DNA of 64,000 nt from Vanilla planifolia. Taxonomy: Eukaryota; Streptophyta; Magnoliopsida; Asparagales; Orchidaceae. Below are positions 13,611-24,149 of the stretch, piece after piece; the stretch's first letter is position 1; every line of letters begins with the position of its first letter. Under the pieces are notes generated by a model, which worked only from the letters and a program-made list of their open reading frames with translations, was not told the DNA's origin and searched no databases. The position numbers and the translations under genes are program-made. Where the stretch lies: NCBI GenBank assembly GCA_023846275.1, contig CM043868.1, forward strand, positions 7,149,653 to 7,213,652. The letters run 5' to 3'.

Positions 13611-13775
13611 GAAACCTTAGGATACCTCAGATAAGTTGGTTAGGCTTTTGAGGAAACCCTAAGGCATCTCAGATAAGTGATCAGGGTTTAAAGAGAATCT
13701 TAAAATACCCTAGATAAGTTGTTTAGTATTTTAAGGAAACCCTTGGATATCTTAGGTAGGATATAAGGTTAATCT
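13611..13775. repeat. 42-bp tandem repeat, about 3.5-4 copies
   Basis: Units begin at about 13611, 13653, 13695 and 13736, each of the form GAAACCYTARGRTAYCTYAG followed by ATAAGTTGGTTAGG-like sequence. Spacing is 41-42 bp. The copies have diverged and the last is incomplete. The AAACCCTAAG word in the units recalls the plant telomere motif, but there is no heptamer array. Confidence 0.8.
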
Positions 13776-15159
13776 TAGCTCAAACCCTATATAGGTTTAT
13801 TTGCACTTAAGCTCAATATAAGGTTTTATTGTACAAGCTAGATTGTATTAAGCTAAGGAATGTAATACTTTTGGTAAGCTTAATATGAAAGGGGTTCCCT
13901 CCTATGGTGCATAAACAATTAGAATAGATAGGTAAGCATAGTAATGTTGTAGTAGATTTAGATAAGAAATCTTAATAAGCTTTGTGCATGGCTCCCAAGG
14001 TTATAGAGTACGTGTTTTCCATAGATCTTAGACTCTTATATCATAAAGAGGAAACTGATTGTTCATAGAACTTCTATAAGATCGTGGAGATATCACTTCA
14101 TGTGGTTAGGTTCCCCCGTTTGTGGAGTGACAGATTATATGATTAGACCCTTGAGATTAGTTGACTATCATGTGCTTATTGAGAACTACCATAGGACTAG
14201 ATGTCTAAGATTATGCAGATAGACTCTCTAGATTGTAAAGTGTCAAATTATGTGATTTGTTTTCTTAGAATTAAAGAGCATTGAATTTCAAGTCATGACT
14301 CTTACAAACATGGAGGGCACTCCAGATTAGTGGTTTAATATTAGTTAACTAAGTTATTTGCAACATAAGATCATCAAATTCTAGTGAATTAGAGAAGACT
14401 TGATGGTTATTTGAGTTAAGATTCTTAAAGTTATGCCTAGAAGAAAATGATTTGTCTTAGCCCCACCTCATCATTTATATAATCATAATAAAAATAAAAA
14501 CTTATATATATTTACAATAAATAGGTGAGGATACAAAATACTAGGTGGAGACATAATGTTGAGTCTAAATCCAAACATAAACCATTTAATTATATTAAGT
14601 AAATAAAAGATCAACTATTTAATTATAGCATTATACATAATCATTTGATTTAAAAAAATATTATGTCAAGTCTATACAAATCTACGTATGTATATAATAT
14701 AAAAACTTATAAAAGAACAATCACTTTACTAGTTAATAAGTAAATTTTTTTTCCATAACATTTAAGTCAACATCTCTTAGTATAGTAGATATATTACTTG
14801 TGATATAAATATTAATGAGATTTTAAAAACTTTAACAGATAAATCAATAAGATAAAAATAATATTATAATAAAAGAAGCATAATTATTTCATGAAAATAA
14901 AAAACTAAAGTTTATAATTAATTAATCCATGATATAAGAAAACCAATGCATATAAATATGCACATGTATGTTCTTTTAATTTTATATTTCTTATTTATTA
15001 TATTTTGTAAGGCTCTTATTTATTTTTTATAATGATAAATTTATTATGTTCTCATTCATTTTCTTACCAATACATTTAGATATATCATAAATTTTACCCC
15101 CTTTAAATCTTTATTTTTTAAAGTAAATATAATAACATACACCTCATAATAAAGCATCC

Positions 15160-15712
15160 TCATCTTGATGAGCTGTCCTTATGTTATAGTTGAATCCTGT
15201 AGATATAGATAGATTATCTTTACATTAAATTATCCTTATTTTATATCATGTATAGTAAAACTATGTAGATATAGATAAGCTATCATAACTTTAAGCTATC
15301 TTTGTCTTATATCATGTATAGTAAAATCATATAAATATAGATGAATTATCTTAGTTTTAGATTATCCTTATCTTATATCATGTATAATAAGATTATATAG
15401 ATATAAATAGGTTATACTCATCTTGAGCTATTCTCATCTTATATCATATATATCAGAATAATATAAAAATATATGAGCTATCTTAGCCCTAATTTGTTCT
15501 CACCTTAGATCACTTATAGTAGAATCATGTAGATATAAATAGATTATCATAGCTCTGGATTATCCATATCTTGTATCATATATAATAAAATCATGTAGAT
15601 ATAAATGGGTTATCCTAGTCCTAACTATCCATTTCTTATATCATATATGATAAATTATGTAGATATAGATGAGCTATCATCACCTTGTATCATATTTAGT
15701 AATATTATAAAT
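15160..15712. repeat. 66-bp tandem repeat, about 8 copies
   Basis: The anchor GTAGATATAGAT (with variants) recurs at about 15199, 15265, 15330, 15397, 15463, 15529, 15595 and 15659, a regular period of 64-67 bp. Each unit also carries TTATATCATGTATAGTAAAA-like and GAGCTATC/GATTATCC-like words. A last unit is shortened. The period is a multiple of three but every frame has stops, so it is not coding. Confidence 0.9.
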
Positions 15713-17399
15713 ATATAATTACATATCTATAGTGTGTACAATCATAATATAATCTAGAACTATTTAAGGATAATGTATTTAGGGGTATACTAATCATTTT
15801 ATTTCATTTTTTTAATTGATAACTTAATATACTAAATATTCATATTCTACACTATTTTTTTATCCATTAATGTGAATGAAGGTAGAAGAGCTTGAGATAG
15901 AACTTATAGATGTGCTAGATTTGACTGAGAAAAAAAAAGGATAAAAATGTTAGCTAAGCCCTTGGTATGATCAAGTTCTTAGGTAAGATCATAAGTGACT
16001 TTATTTAGGCTCTTAAACTATGTGATTACACCTTAGATAATAATATAAGGGAGGTGTGGTGGCTTAAAAGAGGTATTAAGATGGTGATAGTGACTCAATA
16101 TTATCTTTGGAGACATAGAAGTTATTAATAATACTTGTATGAACTCAAATTTAGAGGTAATTGATTATATTTATGAGACCTAAGGGTAAAATCTAAAACT
16201 TTATGAACATTAAGGTTAGCCTATATAGACAAGATCATGCATGAAATTAGGGCAAGTTGTAAACAAGAAAATTAGGCTAAAATATTTTAAATGGCTGAGT
16301 TAGAGTTTAATGAAACCTTAAGACTTTCTAATATAATAGATCCTTGATTATGCATGTTCACTCAAAAGATAGATAAGTGAATTGCATACTCTCTTTACTT
16401 TGAGATGGTTACACATAAATGGTTAAGGATGTAAGAGGACTTTCATATTATATGATAAGAAATCCTTAAAATTGGTTGGATGTCATAAAATAAATAATCC
16501 CAAGAGAGAATCATTACATATTTTTGTTTCATAAGAAATCAAATGATGTGCTATATTATGAAAGAGAATTTAAGTTATTATTAAGGACTCTCAGAGGTTC
16601 ATATGATTAACATTACCTTGTAGAGTGTTAGATTATATGATTTGATAGGAGTGTCAAATCTTGTTATGATTTTGTTAAATGTGAGAATGTATTAGATCAA
16701 ATAAAAAATATTAAGTATCTAATTAGCCACATTATAAGAATAGATATTATATTAGTTTATAGTTGTGATGCTTATCATAATTAAGATCAATATCATTTAT
16801 TTATATGATTTACTCAATTATTATATATACTACTTTGATTATATATATATTAGTTTATAGTATGGTTCCATGATTTTCTATTGAGCCTTCTAGCTCATTC
16901 CCTTATATTTTTGTAGGGGTAAAGAGCTAGGAGTTGAGTAAGAATTAAGCTAGAGGTCATCAAATTTAGTTCAATAATTGGATGATTTAATTATTTTATT
17001 GTAGCATCATTTGTAATAGATATGATATTATTTGCTATTAAAAACATTTATGGATTATTTATTTACACTTGGTAATTGTTATTATATTTTTTATTAGACT
17101 TAGTGAATATTCAAGATGTTGCATTTATTGAATTTAAATTTAAGTGATTTATTAATTATTTGGATTTTTTACTATGATAATATTTGTATAAAACTACAAT
17201 AAATTATGGATATATTTGACATTATGAATTACACTTGTGCTTTAAAAAAAATCACATGTGATAAAACCTTAAAATCCAAACTTTCCAAGTCTCCTAACAT
17301 ATAATAGCTATGAGAATTTGCATTATATCACCTTGCAAATATGGACCCTTAAGCACCCATCATTTATAAATTCTATGGAATGGAGCAAAGCTACCACTT

Positions 17400-19018
17400 A
17401 AGGAGACCCCTAGTCTTTGCTCAAATGACTTCCAAACCTTGTCAACAATTGGGCAATCCATAAAAATCTGAACAAGATAATCTTCATGCTCATATTATGG
17501 GTATTTTGAAGATAGGTGTAAGCCAAACTTACATAAGGTAGTGGGGAATAGCATTCTTTGGTTAAAAAACCACCATAAGGTATTGAAATCTTGAGAGGAA
17601 TGCACCTGTTACTATAGGTTTTTTCATTTTGTCTAGGATTAACATCTTTAATCATCTTATAAACTTTCTTAAAGTAAAACTCCCAAAATACCAAATGTGA
17701 ACTTACAAAATTCTACATATCACTTATCTTAAGCAACCTTTTCTTTTCAAGAAACTTGTATAATGTTAGTATTCTACACCATATTGAAGACACCCCTAAC
17801 CTTAGTTTTGATGTAGGATGTTTGTGCAATTAGCATACCATACTTTCATGAAGCTTACCCTCAAAGAATATGAAAAATATAATGACTACTATAACTTACA
17901 TGCAAATAGTTTTGCACTTGTAATTTTTTTCACCCTTAAAGCTATTCTCCTCAATCGGTAAAGTTATGTTCTTCCAAGAGACCCAATGATGTCCATTTGG
18001 ATTGCTAGAATGACTCCATAAGAAATTACCCATAGCCTTCTTAATGTGTTTCACAACTTTTTTAAGTAGATCTTGAACCATCAGTAGATATGTTAAGATA
18101 GAATTCAATACACTTTTGATGATAATCAACCTACCTCCTTTACATAACAATATGGAGTTCCAACCCTCAACCGTTTTAGTAATTTTATCGTAGGAGAATA
18201 ATATACAATTGTCTTATTTCTAATCTTAAAAATCATACATCCCAAAGACTTGAAAGGAAGAGATCCTTTAGTGAACCTAATCAATTTCACAATTGAATTA
18301 GAATTCAACTTCAAATCTTGGTAGAGCAATTTCATAAGATTGTTAATTGAGGTCATTATGCTTGAAGTAAATATTATAATTTTTCTAATAAAGGATAGAT
18401 CTATCACATGTTGGCATCCTTTTAGTGTAAAGAAATAGTCAATTTTCTTTTGCAAGTATTACACCTCAATGCTGTGGCTTAAAGCTTCAGTTGTCATTGT
18501 GAAAAATAAGGGTGAAAAGGGGTACTTTCACTCCCCTACTAGTTGGGCAAAAACTATGGCTTACCATTTATTAGCACAAAGAATCAATTATAATGAAGCT
18601 AGTTTTTTTACCATTTGGATAAAATGTTATTGGAACCCAAAAGAACCCAAAAAAGTAAGCAAAAAACACCAATTAAGCATGTCAAAATCCAATTACATGT
18701 CTAATTTAATAATAAGATTATTTTTCTTATTTCTATAAATGATGTGGTATACTATTTATTGTGCCATAAGGATGTTGCATCCTATGATTCTATCCTTAAT
18801 GAAAGCCATCTATTTTGGGGGGTAATAACCTAAAAAATAGAAGTAAATCTAGTGGCCCATATTTTTGTAGAAGCCCAACTCACAAAGTTGCATAAGTTAA
18901 TAGGTATGAAGTTTGTTAGATTTTGGGATTGGCACAATCCATATGCTTGAAATAGAACTAAGAATTAGCTCCTCTCTAAAAAGCTCATGTACTACCTCCA
19001 CTAGTTTTTGGATAATTA
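17400..19018 (-). pseudogene. LINE-1 ORF2 C-terminal half: reverse transcriptase
   Basis: Minus-strand frames give the plant L1 RT landmarks in order. An IVPIPKSNKLH segment (family form TLIPKV, near 18.93 kb) is followed by FIKDRIIGCNILMAQ (18.80 kb), KLDM-LDFDMLNWCFL (about 18.7 kb) and FSPLFFTMTTEALSHSIEV (18.5 kb). A degraded catalytic strand reads KIIIFTSS near 18.37 kb, where the family has two Asp residues that are not legible here. Then come KGSLPFKSLGCMIFKIRNK (18.25 kb) and CKGGRLIIIKSVLNSILTYL with HHWVSWKNITLP (18.14-17.96 kb). The tail at 17.69-17.41 kb (GGFLTKECYSPLP and further) fits the zinc-binding RT-associated region. There are several stops and frameshifts, so it is dead. 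The order and spacing match the family well, so the identity is secure. Confidence 0.9.
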
Positions 19019-19023
19019 TGTCC
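19019..19023. repeat. Left target-site duplication TGTCC
   Basis: These five bases directly precede the LTR terminus TGTTACACCC and match 21254-21258 exactly. Five bp is the usual Copia target duplication length. Confidence 0.85.
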
Positions 19024-19370
19024 TGTTACACCCTTGTGTTTGATGAGTCAAGTATATTTCATATAGGCTTGTTCTAAACAAAAGTGTTAATATTCAATTA
19101 AGACAAGCCATGAACTTTAAATGTCTAAAATAGTGGTCTTCAAGGCTCTTGGAGTTATGGTAAGCTTCAAGAAAATTAAAGACATATACTAAAGTTTTCA
19201 TACTTGATTTTCTTTTTATTTTTCTTAAATTTGATATATCAAAATTTTGAGATGATGAGGCACACTAGTAGTATTAATATTTAAAAATATTATAAAATTA
19301 ATAATTATTGAATTTTGATTTTTAAGCCAAGAATTATTAATGAAAAGTATAGATATTGGTATTTGATTTT

Positions 19371-20050
19371 TTAAAATTATTTAGGAATTATTTTTCATGA
19401 ATTTCTTTTCATAATCATTTAGAAAACTTATAATATTATGATAATATATAATTATTTTGGTAAACTTATATTTAAAATTTTTGCAAAAAAATTCTCACAA
19501 TACACCCCAAAACGACGTTGCTCTCGGGAATTTTCACTGTAACATTGGGCGGGTCGACTCAACCCGACCACTAGCCCATCCAGGCTTTTAGAAATTAAAA
19601 ATCAATAAATATTAAAAAAAATTTTGCGCTGACCCAAAAGGGGCGCCCGTATTCCAAAGGAATTCAGGCCACAGGCAACATCGAACAGAGTACGGCAAAC
19701 TCATAGTCATTTAAAATTATTTAGGAATTATTTTTTATGAATTTTTTTTAATAGTCATTTAGAAAACTTATAATATTATGATAATATAAAATTATTTTGG
19801 TAAAATTATATTTAAAATTTTTGCAAAAAAAATTCTCACAAAACACCCCAAAACAACGTTGCTCTAGGGAATTTTCACCATAGCATTAGGCGGGTCGACC
19901 CGACCCGACCACTGGCCCGTCCAGGCTTTTAGAAATTAAAAATCAATAAATATAAAAAAAAATGGGGCTGACCCGAAAGGGGTGCCCGTAATCCAAAGGA
20001 ATTCAGGTCACAGGCAACGCCGAATGGAGCACGGCAAACTCAAGCCACAG
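19371..20050. repeat. 340-bp tandem duplication inside the solo LTR
   Basis: Two adjacent units, 19371-19710 and 19711-20050, align end to end with a 340-bp offset. Shared landmarks include TTAAAATTATTTAGGAATTA (19371/19711), TTATAATATTATGATAATAT (about 19429/19769), GGGCGGGTCGAC and CCAAAGGAATTCAGG (about 19654/19993). The units differ by scattered substitutions only. They lie in the U3 part, upstream of the TATA box. Confidence 0.92.
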
Positions 20051-20111
20051 GCAACGCTGGACGGAGCCAAGCAAATTCAGCTTGCAGGCAATGCTAAATG
20101 GAACAGTACAA
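20001..20111. repeat. 37-bp tandem repeat, three copies
   Basis: Units at 20001-20037, 20038-20074 and 20075-20111 share the core CAGGCAAYGC plus a GGA(G/A)C-containing second half. One more copy of the same unit lies at about 19661-19697, in the first 340-bp unit. The repeat is open in one frame but shows no protein family; it is better read as U3 sequence. Confidence 0.9.
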
Positions 20112-20620
20112 GATCAAGTCAACCTGAACCAGGTGATGAAATCCTGGTCAAGGAAGGGGAAGCCAACCCCAAAGCGGCTTTGTCCTAACAGGAAGCGAAT
20201 TCCCTATTAAGTGCAATGACAAAGACTTTTGAGCAATGTGGGACTAAAATCCAACCTAATTATCAAAGAAGTCAGAAGGGCAAGCGTGATCGGACGACTG
20301 AGATAATTCGACGTAAAATGACGTGCAAGAGAATCGAAACCAGGCTGCGCAGATAATTGTTAGGATGCGTAACCATTGAGGTAAAGTGTTTTAATTTGAA
20401 TTATGTCTGGACACATTATATTAATACATGCAAGGTAGCGTGCGTACAATCTAAATGCTCAGATCAAGCCCGCCCAGATCGAACGGATGAGATTAATCTC
20501 AAACGGTAAATTCGAGATTCAATCCGTGTCATCCGCGTTTAGGCTCGAATCGGACGGTAGCTGCTTTCCGTCCGTTACCCAAACTGCTAGTTGATTTTAA
20601 GAGCTGTTGGGAGTGATTTT

Positions 20621-20647
20621 AGAGCTTAAATTTAAGCTCTATAAATA
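20621..20647 (+). promoter_or_regulatory. LTR promoter: perfect 20-bp palindrome joined to a TATA box
   Basis: AGAGCTTAAATTTAAGCTCT (20621-20640) is its own reverse complement, and its last T opens TATAAATA (20640-20647). Short GC-richer sequence with GGACGG/CCGTCC words lies just upstream (20551-20575). Position, about 600 bp before the LTR end, fits a U3/R boundary. The role of the palindrome is inference. Confidence 0.75.
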
Positions 20648-21253
20648 AGGAAGAATGAAGAACTTTTAGAGGTTACATTGGCTAAGATCTCAAAGCTTTC
20701 AGATCATAATTTCGAGTAAAATCAAGTGAATACAGTGCTTCCAATTTCATAAAGAGAAAGTGGCAAGAAGGATTCCAAAATTAGAGGTTTTTGCTTCAAC
20801 AATCTTTCAATATCTATTCCTCCATTTTTCGGTCGTGTGTGCCTCCTATTTCTCTTAAAGTTATTTTAAGTTTTGCCAATTTTTGTATTCTTTTCTTTGA
20901 GGTAAGGGCATCCCGGCATTTTGCAAAAGCATGGGGTTTGAGTTGACCCCGAAAAAACTCTAGTAGGTTCGGGATTAGCCGTAAGAAAAATCCCAAGTAG
21001 GTTTGAGGTGAACCGTACGAAAATCCTCACTTGTAATTTGGTATTTTTAGTGTTGTTTTTTTCCCAACACCGATTGGGGGTGGATGTAGGCTCAATTTTG
21101 AGTCGAACCACCTTAAAAATCGTTTGTGTTCTATTTCTTCTTATTAGCGCTTAAAAGATTTAATTTTTAATTGAAACCAAAAATCGAAGGAAAATTTTAT
21201 TCACCACAATTCACCCTCCTCTTGTGGGATTTTCTTAAGCACAAAGAACTTCA

Positions 21254-21258
21254 TGTCC
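21254..21258. repeat. Right target-site duplication TGTCC
   Basis: Exact partner of 19019-19023, directly after the LTR terminus CTTCA. LINE-1 sequence resumes afterwards. Confidence 0.85.
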
Positions 21259-21263
21259 CAACA

Positions 21264-22680
21264 TTTTTTGTAAAATTCACCTATAAATCCATTGCTTCTC
21301 ACTATGCTATCACAATTCAAACTTTTCACCACACAATTTAAAACATTCATTGTTATGTCTTTTAAAAGTAAATCATTCTGATCTTGTATAATGGAGCAAG
21401 GAAATCTTTAGAATAGATTTTATCGAGCCTCTTCATTACATACCTCAATTAACTTAGTTAGAAGACTTTGACAATATTATATAGCCTCAAAACAAATTTT
21501 TTTCATCCTATTCAATCTACTCACCTTCCCTATTTTGAATTTTTTTTTGAAATATAGCGACGCTCTTTTGGCCATAATAGAAGAGTGAAAGAATTTGGTG
21601 TAAGAATCTCCTTCCTATTGCCACTTCACTCTTACCTTTTGTTTCAAAAACTATTCCACCAAAGCCTAACATCGAATGAGATTAGCTTGTACCTTTGACC
21701 ACATAATCTTGTTTTCTTTAGATGGATTCCTATTAGATAGCTCTTCCATCTTTCTAATAATTTCCTTTAAATCTTTTTACTTCTCAAAAATGTTGTTGAA
21801 TTTATCTTTGCTCCATTTTTGTGAACACTTTTCCAACCTTCTTAGTTTAATGCCAAATCTGAACATAGATGATAAAGCTATAGGAAGATTCTAGATTTCT
21901 TTTAAAGTGCCTTTAAAGGTTTTGTCCTAGAATCATATATGTAGACACCTAAATTAATGTGGCCAACTCTACCAATAATGATGCACTTTAAGAAAATTAG
22001 GGGAATGGTTAGATGACAACCTATTGAGGTGTTGCATTTAAAAATTAGGAAATAGAGATAACCAACTTACATTGTTCAATAGTATATTTAGACATTTGCA
22101 AATAAGAGAACCATTCTTGTTTATCACGCTAGTTAAATGGACTCCCAAGGACTTTTGGTTGAATCAGAGAGGTTGTTTCTATGAACCACTCAAAAGCTTT
22201 AGTTACATTGATATCCTATGATGCTTGACTTGCACACCCCTCAAGTTTGATATAACATTAAAATAATCACCCATTAGCTATGCGTTATTATGCCAAATGC
22301 TAGTGATGATGAAGCTTAGACCAACAAAGTTTCTTTCCATATATAGAGTGTTTTACATACATAATAGACACAAACACAATGCTATTTGAATTATCCATAT
22401 TGACATTTATGAGAATAGACTTATTTAGGTTACTTAGGATGTCTTCTTGCAGTTGTTAATTCCATCAAATCCAAATCTTATTTGATTGGTTTTTGATGTC
22501 ATTATTAAGACCTAGTTTATTTGAGAAATAATAGATTTTGGTGTCTACCACCATTGGTTCTAATATTACAAATAGATAAATCTTGTAATTTAATATAAGT
22601 GTCTTAAATTTGGTGGAAGAGGCATTGCTTGAATTGCCTCTAATATTCCATATTAAGTTGTTTAACATTTGATCCCAAGG
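21264..22680 (-). pseudogene. LINE-1 ORF2 N-terminal half: AP endonuclease and linker
   Basis: The minus strand starts with MLNNLIWNIRGNSSNASSTK at 22668 and soon reads LFVILEPMVVDTKIYYFSNK. This is the start of the plant L1 endonuclease: the conserved Asn of the WNIRG box and the Glu of LEPM are both visible. The frame decays after about 22.46 kb. Near 21.6 kb, segments such as RNSYTKFFHSSIMAKR and YFKKKFKIGK match the linker before RT (family form GDRNTKFFH). The GDFN box could not be read. This half stops where the solo LTR interrupts the element at 21254-21258. In the living family the enzyme nicks target DNA for target-primed reverse transcription. Confidence 0.88.
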
Positions 22681-22689
22681 GTTGGAATG

Positions 22690-23310
22690 CCTTTCATGAT
22701 CTCAAGAGTTTTAAACGTATTCCCCTCTTCTTTTGAATTTGCTACAATTGGCTTAGGAGGCTGTCAGTGTGAATTGGAGATATCTCCCTACTTTTTTTAT
22801 CTTCTTCTCATTTCTCTTCTTGGTGTCACATAAAAGAATCCCATATTTGTAACCTTTGATATGCCACTTTTTGGGGTGTTGTCCCCTTGGGTAACTTTTT
22901 ATTATAAGTGGCTGCTGAGGAATTTGAAAAATTAAACTAACCAACTACTTGAGCATAACTTTTCCTACATAACTACTGATTTTTACCTCCTATAAAAGCT
23001 TGATATCATTATCTCTCAACTTATTTTTCAAAAAAAATGGTTTAAATTCTTCCTCATTACCTCTAAACATTTAGTAAAAGGTGTCTTATTTTCCAAAGGA
23101 AGGTTTCTATCCTTCCCTATTACCTCTAAGAATTTAATAAGAGGTACAATTGCCATTTGATTTTCTTGTTCAATCCTGCATGTGACATGGGTATTACAAG
23201 GCACTACACTCACTTTTGACCTAAGCTAAGAAGCTTGCACCATTGCAATGTGTTGAATTGCCTTCTTCTCACCCAGCAAAAACTTAATTATTTGAATAGT
23301 CTCTAGATTC
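22690..23310 (-). pseudogene. LINE-1 ORF1 tail (likely)
   Basis: Upstream of the endonuclease on the minus strand lies lysine-rich, low-complexity coding-like sequence. Examples are QQPLIIKSYPRGQHPKKWH (near 22.88 kb) and LIKFLEVIGKDRNLPLENK with a second copy FTKCLEVMRKN about 21 residues later, a 62-bp direct repeat at 23047-23150. Plant L1 ORF1 proteins end in such variable basic linkers, and the position just before ORF2 fits. No DUF4283-like domain is visible here; it would lie above 23310, where Copia LTR sequence now stands. Confidence 0.5.
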
Positions 23311-23317
23311 TCTTATT

Positions 23318-23971
23318 GGCACATATGGTTTACGACTACTTAAAATTCTAAGTTCTTCCACCTAAGCCAAATTCTCCTAAATTTTTATTTTCTCAATTCT
23401 CTTCATAATTTTGCACTCTTTATATCTTTTTTATTCATATGAGATTTTGTATTTTTTAATCAAAAATTTCTTTCATGCTATATTTTTCATTTTCCTCTAG
23501 GTTAGGTGACTCGACATTTCCAAAAGCTCAAGTTTGATTTGATCTCATAAAAACCCATGTTAGGGTTGAGCTCGTAAAAGCCCAAGATTATAGTTGAAGC
23601 TATAAAAGCTATTAGGTTGCATGTGAATCGTAAAAAAAATCTCAAGTAGATTAGAAGTGAATCCTTAGGAAAAACATCAAGTTGTAACTCTTTTACTTCT
23701 ATAATTTTTCCCAATATCAATCGACAGTAGATGCTGGATCTAATTTGGAACTGAACCACTTAAAAATTTAATATACCATTTCAACTTTTATTTTTTTTCT
23801 TAATCATAAAAATTATAAATTAATATATTTATAAATCAAAGTTTTCTATAAACATAAAATTATTTTATGACAAATTTTAAAAAATAAATATAATTCTAAA
23901 ATTAGTAAAAATATTTTAAAATACATAATTCACCCTTCACCTGTTGGATTCGTAAACTCGTTTTTACTTCA
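23318..23971 (+). repeat. Element 1 5' LTR, partial
   Basis: Matches the minus-strand LTR fragment at 4745-5400 along its whole length, and the 3' LTR over its last part. It carries repeated 'CTCATAAAAACCCA' / 'CTCGTAAAAGCCCA' phrases near 23545 and 23572, then ends CGTTTTTACTTCA. Its upstream edge meets LINE-1 sequence, so the beginning of the LTR is not present. Confidence 0.78.
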
Positions 23972-23993
23972 ATTGGTGTGCGATCAGGTTCCC
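23972..23993 (+). other. Element 1 primer-binding site
   Basis: ATTGGTGTGCGATCAGGTTCC follows the LTR end directly, in the place and spacing of the plant Copia leader that begins ATTGGTATCAGAGCAGGTTCC. The priming tRNA would be initiator Met. Confidence 0.75.
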
Positions 23994-24149
23994 CACATTA
24001 AGTGAGTAGAATCACTGGGGAGATTATAATATTATCATTAGTTGTGTTGTTAATTCTAATTTTTTGATAATTTTGTGATTTTGTTAATATCAGTTGTAAT
24101 ATTGTCATTTTTTACTTTGTAATCAAATTTCTTGATTTTGTTATTATAC

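Larger units (their letters stand above)
13600..17275 (+). repeat. LTR-like region of Gypsy type with internal tandem arrays
   Basis: Near 16885-16940 the sequence reads GAGCCTTCTAGCTCATTCCC, then TTTGTAGGGGTAAAGAGC. The same kind of block lies in the 3' part of the other Gypsy-type LTRs here: minus strand of 57.8 kb (GAGCCTAACTTACCACCCC then GATGTAGGGAGTTGG) and 49.95 kb (ACTCACTCCCCTTC). The region also carries two minisatellites, which are common in long plant LTRs. No terminal TG/CA pair or target duplication was found, so the extent is a guess. Confidence 0.35.
19024..21253 (+). mobile_element. Solo LTR, Ty1/Copia type, 2230 bp
   Basis: The LTR begins TGTTACACCCTTGTGTTTGA and ends AAGAACTTCA, flanked on both sides by TGTCC. 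Its start resembles the LTR start at 27207 (TTGTGTTTGATGAGTC) and its end carries the AATTCACCCTCCTCTTGTGG signature of the Copia-type LTRs here. LINE-1 sequence continues on both sides and no internal region or priming site is present, so it is a solo LTR left by recombination between the two LTRs of an element. It keeps many CpGs and a clear TATA box, unlike most of the window, which suggests a relatively recent insertion. It carries no coding sequence of its own. Confidence 0.9.
17280..23310 (-). mobile_element. LINE-1: L1-type retrotransposon, split by a solo LTR
   Basis: A plant L1 remnant reads on the minus strand. From high to low coordinate it holds an ORF1 tail (22.7-23.3 kb), an AP-type endonuclease (22.68 to about 21.9 kb), a linker to 21259, then reverse transcriptase and a zinc-binding-like tail (19.02 to 17.4 kb). 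The Copia-type solo LTR at 19024-21253 sits just before the RT start and accounts for the gap. Frames are broken many times. The upper end meets the Copia LTR at about 23318, so the N-terminal part of ORF1 is missing. The lower end, with any poly(A), is not resolved near 17.28 kb. Confidence 0.88.

Noticed and set aside
13611-13775. AAACCCTAAG words as an interstitial telomere array
   Set aside because: The plant heptamer is not tandemly repeated; the true period is 42 bp.
19982-20188. 68-codon open frame over the 37-bp repeats
   Set aside because: It lies in LTR U3 sequence built of tandem repeats; the 37-bp period is not a multiple of three, so the repeat cannot keep one peptide register.
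20814-21111. Two overlapping minus-strand open frames in the solo LTR
   Set aside because: They fall in the transcribed part of a plus-strand LTR, have no family features and are most likely chance.
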